64,000 nt of DNA from Actinopolyspora saharensis. GTDB taxonomy: Bacteria; Actinomycetota; Actinomycetes; Mycobacteriales; Pseudonocardiaceae. Of this stretch, positions 57,723-64,000 are shown in pieces. The notes beneath the pieces are model-generated. The model had not been told where the DNA came from and did no database searches. It saw only the letters and a program-made list of their open reading frames with translations. How positions within the stretch are numbered: the stretch's first letter is position 1; each line of letters begins with the position of its first letter. The stretch is from the NCBI RefSeq assembly GCF_900100925.1, contig NZ_FNKO01000001.1, forward strand, positions 1-64,000, read 5' to 3'. Both the position numbers and the translations under genes were made by a program.

Positions 57723-58166
57723 ATGGTCGACCAGTCCACCCAGTCCATCGTGATCGAGGCGCCGGCCACGGAGATCATGGCCGTGATCGCGGACTTCGGC
57801 GCGTATCCCGAGTGGGCGGAGGCGGTCAAGGAGACCGAGGTGCTGTCCCGCTACGAGGGGGGCAGAGCCGAGCGCGTGAGGTTCGTGCTGGACGCGGGCG
57901 TGGTCAAGGACACCTACACGCTCGTCTACGAGTGGGGATCGGACGAGCTGTCGGTCAGCTGGAACCTCCTGGAGGGGCAGGTGCAGAAGGAGCAGCGGGG
58001 CAGTTACACGCTGCGGCCGTTGCAGGAGGGGCGCACCGAGGTGACCTACAGCCTGGCCGTGGACCTGTCCATTCCCGTGATCGGGCTGTTCAAGCGCAAG
58101 GCCGAAAAGATGATCATGGACACCGCGTTGAAGGAGCTCAAGCGGCGCGTGGAAGCCGCCCGGTGA
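57723..58166 (+). CDS. SRPBCC/START-like lipid-binding-fold protein (polyketide cyclase family)
   Basis: This 147-aa protein has a single helix-grip fold: STQSIVIEAPATEIMAVIADF, then YPEWAEAVKETEVLSRY and a C-terminal long helix (KRKAEKMIMDTALKELKRRV). It is the counterpart of Rv2185c (TB16.3). The cavity would bind a hydrophobic ligand; the ligand is unknown. ATG 57723 has TAATCT 7 nt upstream and no Shine-Dalgarno. The next gene is an ArsA-type ATPase 42 nt downstream, an arrangement shared with mycobacteria. Confidence 0.9.
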   Translation: MVDQSTQSIVIEAPATEIMAVIADFGAYPEWAEAVKETEVLSRYEGGRAERVRFVLDAGVVKDTYTLVYEWGSDELSVSWNLLEGQVQKEQRGSYTLRPLQEGRTEVTYSLAVDLSIPVIGLFKRKAEKMIMDTALKELKRRVEAAR

Positions 58167-58208
58167 GCCTTCGAAAACCGTGGTGACCGCGCTCGAGCGG
58201 GGCGAGAA

Positions 58209-59450
58209 ATGCGAATGCTGATGTTCACCGGAAAGGGTGGGGTCGGCAAAACCACTCTGGCCGCTGCCACGGCGACCCGGGTGGCGGCGCGGGGCGGGAA
58301 GGTCCTGGTGGTCTCGACCGATCCCGCGCACTCCCTCGGGGATTGCCTGGGCAGCGCGTTGTGCGGGGACCCCCGCGAAGTGACCGTACCGGCGGAGGTG
58401 ACCGGTGCGGGCTCCGGAACCGCCGAAGTCCGACTCCACGCGGCGGAGACGGCCACCCGGGGACTGCTCGACGAGGTCTGGGGCGAACTGCGCGAACACC
58501 TGCACACCCTGCTGGCCTCCTCCGGGATCGCCGAGGTGGAAGCCGCCGAGCTGACCGGGTTCCCCGGCGTCGAGGAATTGCTGGCGCTGGCCGAGGTGCG
58601 GCGACTCGCCACCGAGGGCCCCTGGGACACGGTGGTCGTCGACTGCGGGCCCACCGCCGAGACCCTCCGCCTGCTGACCCTGCCCGAAGCGCTGTCCGGC
58701 TACCTCGAACGGGCTTTTCCCAGGCACCGGCGTGTCATCAGGGGCGTGCTGGCCGGGGCGGCCGGTGAACCGCACACGGGGCGTTGGGACGCCGCCGCCG
58801 ACGCGCTGGGCCGGCTCGCCGAACGGTTGGGAGCGCTGGCAGGCTCGCTCACCGACCCCCGCACGAGCGTGCGTTTGGTGACCACCCCCGAATCCCTGGT
58901 CGCCGCGGAGACCCGCCGCACGCTGACCGCCCTGTCCCTGCACCAGATCCACGTCGACGGCCTGCTGGTCAACCGCATGGTTCCCGATCCGGGAGCGGCG
59001 CGTGGGCAGGCCGCTGCCTGGATGCGGACCCGGCGGAAGGAGCAGCTGGAGGTCGTGGAGGAGTTGCGGGGACTGGGGCTGCCGCTGCGGACGGTCGAGT
59101 ACCGCGCCGACGAACCCGCGGGACCCCGGATGCTGCGCGAACTGGGCGAGCGGACCTACGGGGACTCCGATCCGCTGAGCGGTGCCGAGCGCGTGCCCGT
59201 GGTCGAGCTGAGCGACGAGGGCGCCGATGCGTGGGCGCGCTACTGCCTGCGGCTCGCGCTGCCGCTGGGGCCGGACGCCGAACCCGAGCTCGCGCGCGTC
59301 GGCGACGAACTCGCCGTCACCGTGGACGGACGTCGCAGGCTGATCACCCTGCCCTCCGTGCTGCGCCGCTGCGTCGTCGTCGACGCCGCGGCGGGCGACG
59401 ACGGGCTGCGCGTGCGTTTCCGACCGGACCCCGAGCAGTGGATGCGGTGA
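58209..59450 (+). CDS. ArsA/GET3-family anion-transporting-type ATPase
   Basis: This 413-aa P-loop ATPase has the deviant Walker A FTGKGGVGKTT at residues 6-16 and the A-loop VSTDPAHSLGDCLG. VVVDCGPTAETLRLL lies near residue 145, and a C-terminal Hsp20-like beta-domain follows. It is a single-domain form that would work as a dimer. No Cys-rich arsenite site is evident and no ars genes are nearby, so arsenite export is unlikely. Counterpart of Rv2184c. ATG 58209 is preceded by GGGCGAG. The CxxC protein gene starts 6 nt after its stop. Confidence 0.9.
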   Translation: MRMLMFTGKGGVGKTTLAAATATRVAARGGKVLVVSTDPAHSLGDCLGSALCGDPREVTVPAEVTGAGSGTAEVRLHAAETATRGLLDEVWGELREHLHTLLASSGIAEVEAAELTGFPGVEELLALAEVRRLATEGPWDTVVVDCGPTAETLRLLTLPEALSGYLERAFPRHRRVIRGVLAGAAGEPHTGRWDAAADALGRLAERLGALAGSLTDPRTSVRLVTTPESLVAAETRRTLTALSLHQIHVDGLLVNRMVPDPGAARGQAAAWMRTRRKEQLEVVEELRGLGLPLRTVEYRADEPAGPRMLRELGERTYGDSDPLSGAERVPVVELSDEGADAWARYCLRLALPLGPDAEPELARVGDELAVTVDGRRRLITLPSVLRRCVVVDAAAGDDGLRVRFRPDPEQWMR

Positions 59451-59456
59451 GTCCTC

Positions 59457-59960
59457 TTGCACGACGAGCACGACGGAGTCGATTACGAGCGGCTGGCCGA
59501 GGAAGTGCGCGGCCTGCTGCGGGACGTGGCCGCCCGCGTCGAGCAGTTCCTGCTGGAGCTGAGCAAGCCCGAGCGCACCGCCGCAGGGGAGGAGAGCGCG
59601 GAAGCCGACGGCGGCGAAGGGCAGCGGGACGAGCGGTACTGCCCGCTGTGCGGGGCGCTGTCACTGCTGCGGCAGCACGGGAGGAACGTGCGCTCCGCGG
59701 AGCTTCCGGAGCAGCTGGCCGGCTTGCTGGCCACCCTGCGCGAGTTCGCGCTTGCTCGTGACCGCGGGGAAAGCGGGTCCGGGGCGGCCGCTTCCCCCGC
59801 GGATCCCACCGAGGAGGAGCACCCCCGCGCGGACGAACGCGCGGAGGCCACCGCGACGCCGGAGGCGGGTGCGGAGCGGGGTGCGGACTCCGCGGAGGGA
59901 CGGGTGCGTCCGATACCGGTCAGGCGGGTCGCCGGAAGCGTACTGGGCGATCAGACCTGA
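59457..59960 (+). CDS. Conserved protein with a CxxC motif, unknown function
   Basis: This 167-aa acidic protein has an N-terminal helix (YERLAEEVRGLLRDVAARVE), a CPLCG knuckle at Cys62/Cys65 with His74 nearby, another helix (LPEQLAGLLATLREFAL) and a disordered Glu/Ala/Pro tail. One CxxC plus His could hold zinc, perhaps in a dimer. It matches the Rv2183c position next to the ArsA-type ATPase. TTG 59457, 6 nt after the preceding stop, is the only reasonable start, suggesting coupling. The 3' end overlaps the convergent membrane gene by 10 nt. Confidence 0.75.
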   Translation: MHDEHDGVDYERLAEEVRGLLRDVAARVEQFLLELSKPERTAAGEESAEADGGEGQRDERYCPLCGALSLLRQHGRNVRSAELPEQLAGLLATLREFALARDRGESGSGAAASPADPTEEEHPRADERAEATATPEAGAERGADSAEGRVRPIPVRRVAGSVLGDQT

Positions 59961-60436
59961 GCACCGTCGTCCCAGCCGTCCTCGGGTTCGGAATCGCCTC
60001 TTCGCAGTCTGAGCAGCAGCCCCCCGATGCCCGCGCTGATGGCGATCAGACCGACGGGCATGGTCAGCGGACCGAGCGAGCTCGCGGCCACGGGCACGAA
60101 GAGGACGAGCAGTCCGAGGATCACGAGCACCACGGCCCCCACGGTGCCCGCGCTCGGTTTGGGCAACGGCGGGGGCTCCGGGGGCTCGTAGTGCCCCTCG
60201 TCCTCCTCCGCCTCCGTCGGTGCCCAGTCCCTGGGGCCCTTCTCGGTTCCGCTCGGCTCCTCAGCGGCGGGAGGGGGGGAGGTCTCGGTGGCGGAGGCGG
60301 TTTCCGAGCTCGGCCGCCCGGAGGACTCCTCCGGCCACTGCGGCACGGAGGAATCGCGCTCCAGCTCGGCCACGATCTCCGCGAAGGCCTTGTCGATGTC
60401 TTCCGGGCCGTCGGAATTGCCCTGGCGCGTGTTCAT
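59951..60436 (-). CDS. Small membrane protein with acidic N-terminal half, unknown function
   Basis: This 161-aa protein is acidic and Pro/Ser/Glu-rich for residues 1-90. Two adjacent membrane helices follow (GTVGAVVLVILGLLVLFVPV and GPLTMPVGLIAISAGIGGLL), ending RLRRGD and an acidic tail. The start includes EDIDKAFAEIVAEL, a short conserved-looking helix. No enzyme motif was found. ATG 60436 has only a weak GGGAC upstream. Its last 10 nt overlap the end of the CxxC gene on the other strand, so no terminator separates the two. Confidence 0.75.
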   Translation of the reverse strand: MNTRQGNSDGPEDIDKAFAEIVAELERDSSVPQWPEESSGRPSSETASATETSPPPAAEEPSGTEKGPRDWAPTEAEEDEGHYEPPEPPPLPKPSAGTVGAVVLVILGLLVLFVPVAASSLGPLTMPVGLIAISAGIGGLLLRLRRGDSEPEDGWDDGAQV

Positions 60437-60838
60437 GTGGAGTCCCTGACGCGCTCGCGGTGGATGATGGGTTCGGGGCCGGTGCTTTCCGCGTTCGTCG
60501 GTGCGTGACCGGACGACGAGGTCGTTGCGGGAGCGGGTCGGTCGTGAGCCACCCGCTCCCAGGGTCGCCGCTCACGGGCCGCCGGGCAAGGTCGCGTCGT
60601 CTTCCACCACGGGAGGAACTCCGCTCCGGTTCTTCGGCGCGTCGAATCGCCGCCCTCGTTCACACAATCGCGCACGAACACACTCTGCCATGCACCACCC
60701 CCGTGGCGTGGCGGTGCGCCGCGTGTCCGCCGACTACCGCTCCCCGCGCGTGATCGCGTGGGTGGGCCCGCATTGTGTGCCGTATCGCTGCTCCGTACCC
60801 TGGCAACGTAATCGGGCCACGAGGGAGGCAGCGACGCG
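60437..60838. other. Divergent region upstream of the PlsC-type gene
   Basis: This 402-nt stretch has no convincing gene. TACCCT near 60796 is a possible -10 for the rightward gene. The AGGGAGG ribosome site for that gene begins at 60822. Confidence 0.4.
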
Positions 60839-61636
60839 GTGCTGTACTGGGTGATGAAGTACGTTCTTCTCGGTCCTCTCATCAAGCTGTGGTGTCGCCC
60901 CAAAGTGGAGGGCGCGCACAACGTTCCGGACTCGGGCGGCGCTATTCTGGTCAGCAATCACGTGGCCGTGGCCGATTCCTTCCTCATGCCGCTGAAGCTT
61001 CCGCGCAGGGTCACTTTCCTGGCGAAACGTGAATACTTTACCGGGAAAGGGCTCAAGGGTGCGCTGAAGCGGTACTTCTTCAGCGGAGTGGGTCAGGTTC
61101 CGATCGACCGCTCCAGCGGAGCCGCGGCCCAGGCGGCGCTGGACACGGGGATCCGGTTGCTCAACGAGGGGAGGCTCCTCGGGATCTACCCGGAGGGGAC
61201 CCGTTCCCCCGACGGGCGTCTCTACAAGGGCAAGACCGGTGTCGCCCGCATGGCCCTCGAGGCGAACGTCCCGGTCGTTCCGGTGATCACGATCGGCACC
61301 GAGAAGGTGAACCCCATCGGAACCAAGCTGTGGCGCCCGCACCGGGTGCGGATCATCGTGGGGGAACCGCTCGACTTCTCGCGCTACGAGGGGATGGCCG
61401 GGGACCGGTTCGCGGAGAGGTCCATCACCGACGAGATCATGTACTCGCTGATGGAGCTCTCCGGCCAGGAGTACGTGGACGTCTACGCCGAGCGGGCCAA
61501 GGACGACATCGCCGAGAGCGGCCGGGTGATCAGCAAGCGGGAGCGCCAGGCGGCCAGGTCCACGGGCGGAGGCAAGTCCGCCGGTGACGGCAAGTCCACG
61601 GGTGGCGACAGGATGCCCGAGTCCAAGGCCGGTTGA
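60839..61636 (+). CDS. 1-acyl-sn-glycerol-3-phosphate acyltransferase (PlsC family)
   Basis: This 265-aa membrane-associated acyltransferase has the HX4D motif His41-x4-Asp46 in SNHVAVADS, a GVGQVPIDRS segment, the substrate motif YPEGTRSPDG near residue 118 and VPVVPV. It would acylate lysophosphatidate to phosphatidate. Counterpart of Rv2182c. The C-terminal 35 residues are a Lys/Gly/Ser-rich tail. GTG 60839 follows GGAGG by 10 nt; GTG 60854 and ATG 60857 are later options in frame. Confidence 0.92.
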   Translation: MLYWVMKYVLLGPLIKLWCRPKVEGAHNVPDSGGAILVSNHVAVADSFLMPLKLPRRVTFLAKREYFTGKGLKGALKRYFFSGVGQVPIDRSSGAAAQAALDTGIRLLNEGRLLGIYPEGTRSPDGRLYKGKTGVARMALEANVPVVPVITIGTEKVNPIGTKLWRPHRVRIIVGEPLDFSRYEGMAGDRFAERSITDEIMYSLMELSGQEYVDVYAERAKDDIAESGRVISKRERQAARSTGGGKSAGDGKSTGGDRMPESKAG

Positions 61637-61661
61637 CGGGAAGCGCCCAGTCCGGCGTAAA

Positions 61662-61678
61662 CCCCGTCGCGGACGGGG
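61662..61678 (+). terminator. Short hairpin after the PlsC-type gene
   Basis: CCCCGTC and GACGGGG form a 7-bp stem with a GCG loop, 25 nt after the stop. There is no U-tract. Confidence 0.4.
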
Positions 61679-61705
61679 CGTGTCCCGCCTTCGGTGGACG
61701 GCGCA

Positions 61706-61711
61706 TACCCT
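61706..61711 (+). promoter_or_regulatory. Candidate -10 element, leaderless start
   Basis: TACCCT lies 6 nt before GTG 61718. Confidence 0.45.
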
Positions 61712-61717
61712 TTTCCA

Positions 61718-62221
61718 GTGCGGTTTTTCTACGACTGCGAGTTCATCGAGGACGGCCACACGATCGATCTCGTCTCGATCGGCGTGGTCGACGAGACGGG
61801 ACGTGAGTTCTACGCCGTCTCCACCGAGTTCGACGCCGGCCGGGCGGGGCCATGGGTGCGTCAGCACGTGCTTCCCCAGCTCCCCGCGGCCGGGGCCGAT
61901 GCCTGGCGTCCCCGCGCCAGAATCCGGGACGAGCTCTACGAGTTCCTGACCGCGCCCGCCTCCGACATCGAGCTGTGGGCCTGGTACGCCGCCTACGACC
62001 ATGTCGCGTTCGCGCAGTTGTGGGGAGCGATGCCCGCCCTTCCGGCGAAGTTGCCCAAGTTCACCCGGGACCTCCGGCAGCAGTGGGAGGCGGTGGGCAA
62101 GCCGAAGCTGCCCTCCGCCCCGGCCAACGCCCACGACGCCCTCGCCGATGCCAAGCACAACCTGCGGCGCTGGCAGGTGATCGAGCAGCACCGGCAGCAG
62201 CTCGGCTACCCCTGCCGCTAG
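61718..62221 (+). CDS. DEDDh-type 3'-5' exoribonuclease
   Basis: This 167-aa RNase T-like nuclease is the counterpart of Rv2179c, described as a small Mg-dependent exoribonuclease. Catalytic Asp6 and Glu8 lie in FFYDCEFIEDG, a third acidic residue lies in WAWYAAYDHVAF, and His/Asp lie in AHDALADAKHNL. GTG 61718 gives the N-terminus RFFYDCEF that matches the family, and it has a -10-like TACCCT 6 nt upstream. It is a single gene between the acyltransferase and the phosphofructokinase. Confidence 0.92.
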   Translation: MRFFYDCEFIEDGHTIDLVSIGVVDETGREFYAVSTEFDAGRAGPWVRQHVLPQLPAAGADAWRPRARIRDELYEFLTAPASDIELWAWYAAYDHVAFAQLWGAMPALPAKLPKFTRDLRQQWEAVGKPKLPSAPANAHDALADAKHNLRRWQVIEQHRQQLGYPCR

Positions 62222-62570
62222 CGCCGGATTCGGCCGCTCGATCGTCGCGTAGGACCGGGTGGGAGTTGCCGAGCTCGGAGTGCGCCCCGCGGCGCCGGTC
62301 GAACCGGTCCGCGGGCGGCCCCGCGGGAGTGGTCTCGCGGAGGCCTGCCTACTCAATCGGTCGGGTGAGATTGTCCGATCGGTTCCGTCCGCTCCGCAGG
62401 AGCGATCCCGGTGATTCGGCGGCGTTTCCGGCCCGGTCAGCGGCATGCCGCGGCGCTTTCCGGTCCGGTCGCTGGGCTCCCACCGCTGCTTGCTGCACCG
62501 ATTTAGCCCGTGAAAAGCTCGCAACCGAGATCAATGTCACATCGACGACGGTGGGTTTCGAGGAGGCGCG
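62222..62570. other. Gene-free leader/promoter region of the phosphofructokinase gene
   Basis: These 349 nt hold no gene-like frame. The GAGGAGG ribosome site is at 62561-62567. I see no clear promoter. Confidence 0.4.

Positions 62571-64000
<1,430 letters not shown>

Noticed and set aside
58209..59450. Arsenite efflux ATPase
   Set aside because: The ArsA fold is present, but no clustered metal-binding cysteines and no arsB, arsC or arsR gene occur nearby.

Overview
The window comes from a high-GC actinobacterium, most probably of the order Pseudonocardiales. No genus can be fixed from the sequence alone. Supporting signs are an actinobacterial-type rRNA operon without spacer tRNAs, a diheme QcrC with QcrA/QcrB and CtaC/CtaE/CtaF of a bc1-aa3 supercomplex, GlnE-controlled glutamine synthetase, F420-type flavoenzyme families, a phosphofructokinase with PPi-type active-site residues (as in Amycolatopsis) and a class II DAHP synthase. 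From about 7 kb to the right edge the core gene order mirrors, in reverse, the Mycobacterium tuberculosis stretch Rv2221c (glnE) to Rv2178c (aroG). This comparison is from memory and should be checked by alignment.

Layout. 1-5.1 kb: an rRNA operon reading right (16S truncated at the left edge, 23S, 5S, strong terminator). 5.2-11.2 kb: a GNAT acetyltransferase, a glutamine-amidotransferase-like protein lacking the catalytic Cys, glnE and an MDR oxidoreductase. 11.3-25.2 kb: glnA, an RDD membrane protein, a DUF4191 protein, lipA, an SDR, an LLM oxidoreductase, lipB, a TIGR01777 epimerase, sucB, lpd, a small conserved protein and pepA. Here octanoyltransferase and lipoyl synthase sit beside the lipoylated E2 and the E3 they serve. 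25.5-33.4 kb: an APC permease, ilvE, cobS-cobT-cobU with an aldo/keto reductase, a DUF3043 protein and an ErpA-type Fe-S carrier. 33.9-37.8 kb: a divergent secreted alpha-amylase and glucoamylase, which looks like an accessory starch-degradation insert. 37.9-48.9 kb: asnB, ctaC-ctaF, a stand-alone RAM-domain protein, a receiver-domain protein with trpD, and ctaE-qcrCAB. 49-64 kb: a PPOX flavoprotein, a DEDDh exonuclease/GIY-YIG fusion, a NYN-domain protein, an NlpC/P60 endopeptidase behind a candidate c-di-AMP riboswitch, a long-chain acyl-CoA synthetase, a cluster of phosphoesterase, SRPBCC protein, ArsA-type ATPase and CxxC protein, a PlsC-type acyltransferase, a DEDDh exoribonuclease, a PPi-type phosphofructokinase, and the first 96 codons of aroG at the right edge.

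Small-scale features. Many genes have no Shine-Dalgarno sequence but a TANNNT-like -10 hexamer 6-8 nt before the start codon. This suggests widespread leaderless transcription and fixes several start codons. An unnamed structured repeat family of about 55-80 bp occurs in three intergenic regions (four copies). Two GTTTCGCGCGAAAC palindromes resembling parS lie between ilvE and cobS. No CRISPR array, insertion sequence, prophage or tRNA gene was seen.
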